In this document: positions 1 through 4,867 of the stretch, piece after piece
Position numbering within the stretch: position 1 is the stretch's first letter
Layout: each line of letters opens with the position of its first letter
From: an uncultured Eubacteriales bacterium
GTDB taxonomy: Bacteria; Bacillota; Clostridia; Lachnospirales; Anaerotignaceae
DNA: 7,715 bases
NCBI GenBank assembly: GCA_934256695.1
Contig: CAKQPE010000093.1
Coordinates: forward strand, 1-7,715
Reading direction: 5' to 3'
Notes under the pieces: model-generated
What the model saw: only the letters and a program-made list of their open reading frames with translations
Database searches by the model: none
Told to the model about the DNA's origin: nothing
Translations under genes and position numbers: made by a program

Positions 1-98
1 CTTATAATTTTATCCCGAAAAACGCAATGTAATTGCGTTTTGATAAAAGTTTTGATTGAACTTTTTCAAAAGTTCATGGGTGTGGGCAACGCCCACGG
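1..98 (-). repeat. Three-hairpin repeat element, copy A
   Basis: Read on the minus strand, immediately downstream of the MerR gene, this stretch forms three consecutive hairpins. Hairpin 1 is GTGGGC/GCCCAC with a 3-nt loop (82-96). Hairpin 2 is GAACTTTT/AAAAGTTC (58-75). Hairpin 3 is AAAACGCAAT/ATTGCGTTTT with a 3-nt loop (19-41). Bases 1-52 are the exact reverse complement of 7652-7703. The linker CACACCC after hairpin 1 is also found in the other copy, while hairpins 1 and 2 have different stem sequences there. Hairpin 3 has a run of T on its exit side in both directions, so it may also serve as a bidirectional terminator. The left edge is cut by the window, so the element could extend further. 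Confidence 0.85.
18..41 (-). terminator. Candidate terminator after the MerR gene (hairpin 3 of repeat copy A)
   Basis: The stem CGCAAT/ATTGCG has a 3-nt loop and, read on the minus strand, is followed by five T. The A-rich flank opposite extends the stem to ten pairs. It lies about 60 nt past the MerR stop codon. The same hairpin follows the histidine kinase at 7663-7686, so it is placed at a gene 3' end twice in this window. Termination is inferred from structure only. Confidence 0.55.
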
Positions 99-100
99 TT

Positions 101-529
101 TTATATACATTCTTTTTCTTCTTTTGTTTCCGGCAGTTCGAATGGATTTGTGTCATCGGGAATCAGGTTATTTAATATATCTTCGTAATGCTTTGTTTTA
201 TTTTCCATGTATTCTATAAGGTCTTTTGCCTCTTGAAGTTTTTCGTAGGCCAGAATCTTATATTCAAGTATTATATTGTACCTTTCGGTAAGATTTTCTT
301 TTGATTCTTTGTCCATGCAGAGATGGCAATAATGTTTTATTGCATCAAGAGACATTCCGCACTTTTTAAGGCATTTAATACCTTTGAGCCAGTTAAGGGA
401 ACTTTCATCGAAAATTCTTCTGTTGTTACTGTCTCTAAGGCAAGGCAGAAGGTTTTCGTTGGTATAAAAACGTATTGTATGTTCTGACAAATCCGATTTT
501 TCCGCAATTTCTTTTATTGTATAATACAT
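101..529 (-). CDS. MerR-family transcriptional regulator
   Basis: A 142-residue DNA-binding regulator. The N-terminal winged helix-turn-helix covers about residues 1-70: YTIKEIAEKSDLSEHTIRFY, then the wing NNRRIF and the helix around GIKCLKKCGMSLDAIKHY, all in the positions expected for MerR proteins. Residues about 78-115 are rich in E, K and L and suit the antiparallel dimerisation coiled coil. Several cysteines (30, 53, 57, 68, 71) are present, but I see no clear metal-binding C-terminal motif, so the inducer is unknown. AAAGGAG at 539-545 lies 9 nt before the ATG. The gene diverges from the aldo/keto reductase, and the shared gap holds a 19-bp-spacer promoter with an internal dyad. It therefore most likely controls that reductase and possibly itself. 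MerR proteins of the AdhR/NmlR type are often paired with oxidoreductases in Firmicutes; that subfamily assignment is an inference. Confidence 0.93.
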   Translation of the reverse strand: MYYTIKEIAEKSDLSEHTIRFYTNENLLPCLRDSNNRRIFDESSLNWLKGIKCLKKCGMSLDAIKHYCHLCMDKESKENLTERYNIILEYKILAYEKLQEAKDLIEYMENKTKHYEDILNNLIPDDTNPFELPETKEEKECI

Positions 530-565
530 ATTTTTCAGCTCCTTTAAAAAATTTTTAAAAATATA

Positions 566-596
566 TTGACTTATAGTAACTCTAACTTGTTAAAAT
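566..596 (+). promoter_or_regulatory. MerR-type promoter and operator for the aldo/keto reductase
   Basis: TTGACT (566-571) and TAAAAT (591-596) are separated by 19 bp instead of the usual 17. This is the hallmark of promoters that MerR proteins activate by untwisting DNA. Within the spacer region, TTATAGT and ACTCTAA (571-577 and 579-585) form a dyad around one central base with one mismatch, as expected for a dimeric MerR site. It points to the reductase start at 650, giving a leader of roughly 45 nt. Binding by the adjacent MerR product is inferred from position. Confidence 0.7.
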
Positions 597-649
597 CATT
601 ATATATTAAATATTATCAGTAATCAAACATATTTAAAGGAGGACAAAAA

Positions 650-1777
650 ATGGCTTATTTAGGAGAAGAAATTAAAAAGCTCGGTTTTGGGCTTATGCGT
701 CTGCCTAAAACAGATGAAAAAATAGATGTAGAGCAAACAAAGAAAATGGTGGATATGTTCCTTGATGCAGGGTTTACTTATTTTGATACTGCTTGGGCAT
801 ATGAAGGCAGCGAAGACGCTATCCGTCAGGCACTTGTTGAAAGATACCCAAGAGAAAAATATCAGCTTGCAACAAAACTTGCCGCTTGGATAAACTGCAA
901 GACAAGAGAAGAAGCAATAGCACAGTTTGAAACATCTTTAAAGAAAACAGGTGCGGGATATTTTGATTTTTATCTTCTTCACAACCTTGGTGAAGGCAGA
1001 ACAAAGTTCTTTGACGATTTTGACATTTAGAGTTGGGCACAGGAGAAAAAGGCAGAAGGAGTTATTAAACACATAGGTTTTTCTTTCCATTCAACACCGG
1101 AAGAACTTGAAGAAATATTAATTAAGCATCCGGAAATGGAATTTGTTCAATTACAGATTAATTATGGTGACTGGGAAAGCTATGCTGTTCAGTCAAGAGC
1201 CTGCTATGAAATGGCAAGAAAATACAACAAGCCTGTTATAATTATGGAGCCTGTAAAAGGTGGTATGCTTGCAACACCTCCACAGCCGGTATTAGATGTA
1301 CTTAAAAGTGCAGAGCCTGATTCGTCAGCGGCATCATGGGCTGTACGTTTTGCGGCAGACCTTGAGGGAATAATAACAGTTCTTTCCGGCATGAGCAGTG
1401 TTGAGCAGATGGCAGACAATCTTTCATATATGAAGGATTTTAACGGATTAAGTGAAAAAGAAAAGTCTGTTCTTGATGAGGCAAGAAGGGTGCTTAACTC
1501 AATTCCGCTTGTTCAGTGTACAACCTGCAACTACTGTGCAAAGGTTTGTCCTGAAAACATAGGTATATCGGGAACATTTACAGCATTAAACAACTTTATA
1601 TTATACAACAATTTTGATATGGCGTTCCATAATGAAAACTGGCTTGTAGGCGGACACGGAAAGAAAAACTGCAAAGACTGCATAAAATGCGGAAAGTGCG
1701 AAAGTGTATGTCCTCAGCATATAAAGATAAGAAGTGAGCTTGAAAGAGCCGCAGGTGTATTTTATAAAGAAAAATAA
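650..1777 (+). pseudogene. Aldo/keto reductase with C-terminal ferredoxin domain, interrupted by an in-frame TAG
   Basis: The reading frame spans 375 sense codons plus one internal stop, the normal length for aldo/keto reductases fused to a ferredoxin domain. AAAGGAGG at 635-642 sits 7 nt before the ATG. The N-terminal half carries the catalytic tetrad: D46 and Y51 in YFDTAWAY, K76 in LATKL, and H111 in YLLHN. Codon 127 (1028-1030) is TAG. The same frame then continues with SWAQEKKAEGVIKHIGFSFH and the barrel strands FVQLQINY and VIIMEPVKGGM. The C-terminus has two four-cysteine clusters, CTTCNYCAKVCP and CIKCGKCESVCP, for two [4Fe-4S] centres. Relatives usually have a tryptophan near the stop, so a TGG to TAG change is the simplest cause. 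Apart from the stop the frame shows no decay, so the event is recent, a sequencing error, or read through. If whole, the product would be a cytosolic NAD(P)H- or ferredoxin-linked carbonyl oxidoreductase; the substrate is unknown. Confidence 0.9.
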
Positions 1778-1783
1778 AAAATA

Positions 1784-1856
1784 AAGACCTTGGAGCATTG
1801 TCCCAATACATCACAAGCAAGTAACCGCAAAGAGTGGGACAAAGTTCTAAGGTCTT
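1784..1856 (+). other. Long stem-loop after the reductase, possible structured RNA or repeat
   Basis: Two 22-nt arms (1784-1805 and 1835-1856) flank a 29-nt loop. Paired as RNA from the plus strand, 21 of 22 positions pair, including two G-U wobbles, with one A-A mismatch. On the minus strand the two wobbles would become A-C mismatches, so a plus-strand transcript fits better. It starts six bases after the reductase stop. No run of T follows on the plus strand, so it is not an ordinary intrinsic terminator for the reductase. On the minus strand a T-rich stretch (complement of 1760-1783) does follow, but no gene is seen that would need it. It may stabilise a 3' end, be a small RNA, or be a dispersed repeat. 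Confidence 0.6.
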
Positions 1857-2129
1857 AGTATACAAAAAATACATATATTTTTGCATATATAGAATAGATT
1901 TGATGAAACCGTAAAATTAAATTTTGTTGAAATTAAGCAAAATTCGGTATAAACGAACTATATAATAAACATAATAGATATAAAACGAAGTTTTTTTACT
2001 GTTTGGCTTAAATTTTACAGTGTAATTTTCTGTATCCTAAATGAAATTTATTTGATATACTATATACTCAAAGGCTGAAATAAGGGGTAAGTTTTGGCTT
2101 TAAAAAATAAAGTCGAAGGGAAGAAGAAA
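1857..2129 (+). other. AT-rich leader region before the permease, no gene seen
   Basis: No open frame here has a convincing start site or family match, and I could not recognise a T-box, lysine or other riboswitch core. Possible promoter elements are TATAAT at 1961-1966, TTGTTG-18 bp-TATAAA (1924-1953), and the paired TATACT hexamers at 2056-2061 and 2063-2068. None combines a good -35 with a good -10, so the true start of permease transcription cannot be chosen. TAAGGGG at 2081-2086 precedes an in-frame TTG at 2094, the alternative start of the permease. Confidence 0.35.
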
Positions 2130-3449
2130 ATGAAAACAAGAGAGTACAGTTTATTTACCGCAATCGCCATGATTGTAGGTACGGTTATCGGTTCCGGTAT
2201 ATTTTTCAAGAGCGACAATGTTCTTATATATACCGACGGAGATGTTTTAAAGGGTGTATTGGTATTTACACTGGCAGCTTTGGGAATTATATTCGGAAGT
2301 CTTACAATAGCGGTTTTAGCTTCAAAAACCAAAAATCCGGGAGGACTTATTGCATATGCAGATGAGTTTTCCGGCCATAAGACGGCTTGTGCCTTTGGCT
2401 GGTTTCAGATATTTGTATACTATCCTTCAATAATAGTTGTTGTTGCAGGTATTGCAGGTGTTTATATTTCAATGCTTTTTGGTTTTAACAACACTCCGGA
2501 AGTTGTTTTAATAGCTTGCATAGTATTTACAACATTTTTCTTTGTAATGAATATGCTTTCCGTAAGGCTGGGAGGACTTTTCCAGAATGCGGCTACAATA
2601 ATCAAACTTATACCGCTTTTTATAATAGCTGTATGCGGAATGATTTTCGGTGATGTAAATACTGCTGTTTCAGCAGCATCGGAAAGTGCAAAGTCAGCCG
2701 GCTGGCTTCTTGCGGTAGCACCTATAGCTTTTGCATATGACGGTTGGGTTGTGTCTACTTCAATAGCACATGAAATTAAAAATTCAAAGCGAAACCTTCC
2801 TATTGCACTTGTAGTAGGGCCTGTATTTATACTTGCCGTATACATAATATATTTTATTGGAATATGTGCCTTGGTAGGGCCTGATGAAATTATGTCACTT
2901 GGCGATGCCCATGTAAATGTTGCGGCAGAAAGAATACTTGGCAGCATGGGTGCAAAGATCATACTTGTGTTTGTTATTGTATCCGTACTTGGTACAGTAA
3001 ACGGATATGTACTCGGATTTATAAGGCTTCCATACTCACTTGCGGTGCTTAAAATGTTCCCTCACCACGAAAAAGTAGGTGAGATTGATACAAAATACGG
3101 TGTACCTATGACTTCCGGAAAAATAGCTTTTGTAATAAGTATCATTTGGGCATTTATACATTATTTTGTAACAAAGCTTAATTTAATGCCTAACTCCGAT
3201 GTATCGGAAATACCTATTGTATCAAGCTATATTCTTTACATCCTTCTTTATGTAAAGGTAATTAAGCTTTATATGGAAAAGAATGACGGACTCAGTGCTT
3301 TAAGAGGACTTATAATACCGATAATTGCCATAATAGGTTCATTGCTTATAATAATCGGCGGTCTTGCAAACCCAATGACTGTTGTATACATACTTATATG
3401 TGCGGTGGTTATTGCATTATCACTTGTTTATTATAAAAAAGAAGTGTAA
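2130..3449 (+). CDS. APC-superfamily amino acid permease
   Basis: A 439-residue inner-membrane transporter from the ATG at 2130. The sequence is almost entirely hydrophobic segments and is consistent with the 12-helix APC fold. The first helix, after REYSLFTAIAM, contains the broken-helix signature IVGTVIGSGIFF with GSG at residues 21-23, which binds the backbone of the substrate amino acid. FAYDGW at about 201-206 is the corresponding helix-6 motif seen in SteT/LAT-like permeases, and HEIKNSKRNLP after it is a conserved cytoplasmic loop. I chose the ATG because relatives usually begin just before this first helix and GAAGGGAAG lies upstream at normal spacing. A TTG at 2094 with TAAGGGG 6-7 nt upstream would add 12 charged residues. 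The gene stands alone, ending before a strong terminator. Exchange or uptake of a neutral amino acid is likely, but the substrate cannot be read from the sequence. Confidence 0.93.
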   Translation: MKTREYSLFTAIAMIVGTVIGSGIFFKSDNVLIYTDGDVLKGVLVFTLAALGIIFGSLTIAVLASKTKNPGGLIAYADEFSGHKTACAFGWFQIFVYYPSIIVVVAGIAGVYISMLFGFNNTPEVVLIACIVFTTFFFVMNMLSVRLGGLFQNAATIIKLIPLFIIAVCGMIFGDVNTAVSAASESAKSAGWLLAVAPIAFAYDGWVVSTSIAHEIKNSKRNLPIALVVGPVFILAVYIIYFIGICALVGPDEIMSLGDAHVNVAAERILGSMGAKIILVFVIVSVLGTVNGYVLGFIRLPYSLAVLKMFPHHEKVGEIDTKYGVPMTSGKIAFVISIIWAFIHYFVTKLNLMPNSDVSEIPIVSSYILYILLYVKVIKLYMEKNDGLSALRGLIIPIIAIIGSLLIIIGGLANPMTVVYILICAVVIALSLVYYKKEV

Positions 3450-3462
3450 TTTTTATATTATA

Positions 3463-3503
3463 AAAAAATCGGCTCGATAATTTGATTATCGGGCCGATTT
3501 TTT
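3463..3503. terminator. Strong bidirectional intrinsic terminator
   Basis: Two 19-nt arms (3463-3481 and 3485-3503) pair around a 3-nt TTG loop with one G-U wobble. The core pairs TCGGC with GCCGA, and six A and six T form the outer flanks, so a T run follows the core stem in both directions. It lies between the converging permease and antitoxin genes. Its right edge overlaps the antitoxin stop codon (3502-3504). Confidence 0.93.
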
Positions 3504-3735
3504 ACAGATTTAATTCTTTTTCAAGTTCTTTTGAAGATACAAATTCCTTACAGTCGGGATTATTTTCTATCTCATTAAGCATTTTTAAATCCGTTTCGTC
3601 CGGTTCTGTTTCTTCAATATCATCCCATGTTTTAGGTGATAACTTATAGCTGTTAATTATATATCTGAATAAAACTTCGGCGTCATGCTCGGGCATAACT
3701 TCTAAAAGCGTAAGAATTTTTTCTTTTGCTGACAT
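3502..3735 (-). CDS. RelB-like antitoxin of a type II toxin-antitoxin pair
   Basis: A 77-residue acidic protein starting MSAKEKILTLLEVMPEHDAE. The frame stays open upstream to 3837, but the ATG at 3733-3735 has AAGGAG 9 nt before it (3745-3750), so that is the start. The N-terminal part is helical. The C-terminal part, with DLKMLNEIENNP followed by EFVSSKELEKELNL, resembles the toxin-wrapping tail of RelB-type antitoxins. The stop of the toxin remnant overlaps the ribosome binding site (TAAGGAG), so the two were once one toxin-first operon. With the toxin broken, this antitoxin has no partner in the window. Its family is assigned from this context and the tail motif, not from a clear domain match. 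No promoter is visible next to it. Confidence 0.75.
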   Translation of the reverse strand: MSAKEKILTLLEVMPEHDAEVLFRYIINSYKLSPKTWDDIEETEPDETDLKMLNEIENNPDCKEFVSSKELEKELNL

Positions 3736-3748
3736 ATAAATCAACTCC

Positions 3749-3868
3749 TTAATCTTTATAAATTTCTCCACGATTACCGATTTTTTCAATATACAATATA
3801 TTACCTTGTTTATCAAAAATAATACGGAAATCTCCAACTCGCAGTCTATAGCTATTTTTGCCTTGCTT
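3749..3868 (-). pseudogene. Truncated RelE/ParE-family toxin, C-terminal remnant
   Basis: Thirty-nine codons and a TAA remain, reading KQGKNSYRLRVGDFRIIF, then a short linker, ILYIEKIGNRG and EIYKD. The run YRLRVGDFRIIF is the hallmark C-terminal strand pair of RelE/ParE toxins, and IGNRGEIY is their typical ending. A stop codon lies directly upstream in frame (3869-3871), and neither of the other two minus-strand frames shows the missing helices and first strands, about 45-50 residues. A complete toxin would be a ribosome-dependent mRNA endonuclease (RelE) or a gyrase inhibitor (ParE); this fragment cannot be active. The break falls near the T8G8 tract at 3906-3921, which suggests a deletion or rearrangement. 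Confidence 0.82.
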
Positions 3869-3905
3869 TTAAAAATAAAACTATAACTTTAAAAGCATAT
3901 GCTGA

Positions 3906-3921
3906 TTTTTTTTGGGGGGGG
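3906..3921. repeat. Homopolymer tract of eight T followed by eight G
   Basis: Eight T (3906-3913) are followed directly by eight G (3914-3921). A run of eight G is very uncommon in DNA this rich in A and T, and such tracts slip readily during replication. It is outside any intact gene, upstream of the toxin remnant. It may be a scar of the event that removed the toxin front, a site of length variation, or a sequencing artefact. Confidence 0.9.
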
Positions 3922-3945
3922 TATAACAGAAAAAACTTTATGTAA

Positions 3946-4050
3946 CAAATAAATGAAGTTTCAGATTTTAGTTACCCAGAAGCAAAGGAATTTATAAAAC
4001 AAATAAGATACCATTTAGACGAAGCCGAAAGGCAGATGTTTAAACCTTAA
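3946..4050 (+). pseudogene. Possible coding remnant of unknown family
   Basis: From the preceding stop (3943-3945) to TAA at 4048-4050 the plus strand is open for 34 codons with gene-like composition. It contains DFSYPEAKEFIKQIRYHLDE and then AERQMFKP. The amphipathic, charged helical pattern resembles a protein C-terminus more than random AT-rich DNA. There is no ATG at the front and no ribosome binding site, and I do not recognise the family. It may be the tail of a gene lost in the same rearrangement that cut the toxin. Confidence 0.3.
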
Positions 4051-4077
4051 AAGTAGTATGGTTGCAACAGCAAAAGA

Positions 4078-4099
4078 GCAGCCGTTAAATGACGGCTGC
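4078..4099 (-). terminator. Probable terminator of the 63-residue gene
   Basis: GCAGCCGT (4078-4085) pairs perfectly with ACGGCTGC (4092-4099) around a 6-nt loop. On the minus strand the hairpin follows the stop of the small gene by about 16 nt and is succeeded by TCTTTTGC, a short T-rich tail. The stem is strong and the tail is weak. Confidence 0.6.
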
Positions 4100-4115
4100 G
4101 AAGAAGATAGAAAAG

Positions 4116-4307
4116 TTAATTAAGTTTTGACAGCTCATTGCTTATTTCAACAAAACTCGATTCTGCCATATTACATAAATCATTAACGATGTGGGTTATT
4201 GTTGGATTGTCTTTGTGTTCAGATAAAATTTTATCGCAGTAGATATGAAAATCGCTTGCACATAAAAGAATAGAATTACGCAGATGATTGTATTTTTCAA
4301 TATCCAT
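4116..4307 (-). CDS. Small hypothetical protein, 63 residues
   Basis: I do not recognise this family. The ATG at 4305-4307 is preceded by AAAAGGGAGGA, leaving about 10 nt to the start. A consensus TATAAT lies further upstream and a hairpin lies downstream, so it looks like a complete, expressed single gene. The protein is soluble and helical with no membrane segment or signal peptide. It has heptad-like leucine and isoleucine spacing (IEKYNHLRNSILLCA, then HIVNDLCNMAE) and three cysteines that form no metal motif. It sits next to the toxin-antitoxin remnant and diverges from another unknown small gene, which suggests accessory DNA. A small regulator or an accessory-element protein is possible, but nothing in the sequence decides. 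Confidence 0.7.
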   Translation of the reverse strand: MDIEKYNHLRNSILLCASDFHIYCDKILSEHKDNPTITHIVNDLCNMAESSFVEISNELSKLN

Positions 4308-4342
4308 ACAATTAAATCCTCCCTTTTAATTTAATATGTAAA

Positions 4343-4371
4343 ATTATACCATTAAACGTAGAAAAATACAA
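4343..4371 (-). promoter_or_regulatory. Promoter for the 63-residue gene
   Basis: On the minus strand a perfect TATAAT (complement of 4343-4348) is preceded by a 17-bp spacer and TTGTAT (complement of 4366-4371), a half-matching -35. Transcription would begin about 30 nt before the start codon, just upstream of its ribosome binding site. Confidence 0.55.
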
Positions 4372-4433
4372 TGTGCAATTAAAAATCGTCAATTAAGAGG
4401 GAAAAAAGCAGAATAGTTAGAGGGCGAAAAAGT

Positions 4434-4649
4434 ATGGAAAAAGATATGTTTGGAAATTACTTAAAAGAAGAAACAGAAAAAGCATTTTCAAGAACAGCAA
4501 AAGAAATTGAAAATGCTTTAAAGAAAACACCTATTACAGCAGAACAAATAGACGCAGGTTTTTTGATTGGTTTTGAAAATGCAAAAGAGACATTTCAAAA
4601 GGCTATGGATTATATAGCCGCTGAAAACAGACGGTTAAAGAAATTTTGA
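4434..4649 (+). CDS. Small hypothetical protein, 71 residues
   Basis: I do not recognise this family. The ATG at 4434 has AGAGGG 9 nt upstream (4419-4424). The protein is short, lysine- and glutamate-rich, and likely all helical: an N-terminal helix (MFGNYLKEETEKAFSRTAKE), a break at KKTPITAEQIDAG, and a C-terminal helix ending AAENRRLKKF. The tail is basic, which could suit nucleic-acid contact. There are no cysteines, signal peptide or membrane segment. It diverges from the 63-residue gene across 126 bp and ends 218 bp before the response regulator with no terminator visible between them, so some readthrough into that operon is possible. No function can be assigned. Confidence 0.65.
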   Translation: MEKDMFGNYLKEETEKAFSRTAKEIENALKKTPITAEQIDAGFLIGFENAKETFQKAMDYIAAENRRLKKF

Positions 4650-4660
4650 TATTGAAGTGC

Positions 4661-4682
4661 AAGTAACAAATAAGTGACAAAT
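4661..4682 (+). repeat. Tandem 11-bp direct repeat upstream of the two-component operon
   Basis: AAGTAACAAAT (4661-4671) is followed at once by AAGTGACAAAT (4672-4682), with one difference. OmpR/PhoB-family regulators commonly bind two direct repeats with an 11-bp period, and the next operon encodes such a regulator. The repeat is about 120 bp before the candidate -10 at 4800, rather far for direct activation. An autoregulatory site is therefore only a possibility. Confidence 0.4.
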
Positions 4683-4799
4683 AAAAGCTGTAAATATCCC
4701 GGATTGTTAAGGTTTCAATGGTTTGGTGTATTCTTTTGGTTTCGCAAAGTTAAACAAATATTAATATTTTTACCACTTTTTTCTTAATCAATATAAAGA

Positions 4800-4805
4800 T
4801 ATAAT
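4800..4805 (+). promoter_or_regulatory. Candidate -10 box for the two-component operon
   Basis: A perfect TATAAT lies 63 nt before the response regulator ATG. At 16-18 bp upstream there is only a T-rich run with no recognisable -35, so the promoter may need an activator. A small hairpin (AAGCA/TGCTT, 4836-4848) lies in the predicted leader just before the GGGGGAGG ribosome binding site (4852-4859). Confidence 0.45.
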
Positions 4806-4867
4806 TTATATTAACAAAAGAAATTAATTTTGAATAAGCAGTCTGCTTTTTGGGGGAGGAAAAGAAA

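Noticed and set aside
1028..1030. TAG as a pyrrolysine codon
   Set aside because: Pyrrolysine is known mainly from methylamine methyltransferases. This position is usually Trp in a reductase, and no pyl genes are in the window.
1136..1777. Separate gene starting at ATG 1136
   Set aside because: It is in the same frame as the interrupted reductase, has no ribosome binding site, and begins in the middle of the barrel fold. It is the second half of the broken gene.
1857..2129. T-box or amino acid riboswitch before the permease
   Set aside because: I could not find a T-box sequence, a lysine or glycine aptamer core, or a terminator/antiterminator pair.
2094..2129. TTG at 2094 as the permease start
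   Set aside because: It has a fair ribosome binding site, but the 12 added residues are charged and not typical of the family. The ATG at 2130 places the first helix normally. It is kept as an alternative.
2462..2962. 166-codon minus-strand open frame opposite the permease
   Set aside because: It has no ribosome binding site or family match and is explained as a shadow of the permease codons.
3736..3837. Longer antitoxin starting at 3837
   Set aside because: The extra 34 residues come from the antisense-phase overlap with the toxin remnant, and the ATG at 3735 has its own strong ribosome binding site.
4850..4867. TTG at 4850 as the response regulator start
   Set aside because: It would put the GGGGGAGG ribosome binding site inside the coding region. 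Receiver domains start right at MYNILICDDE.
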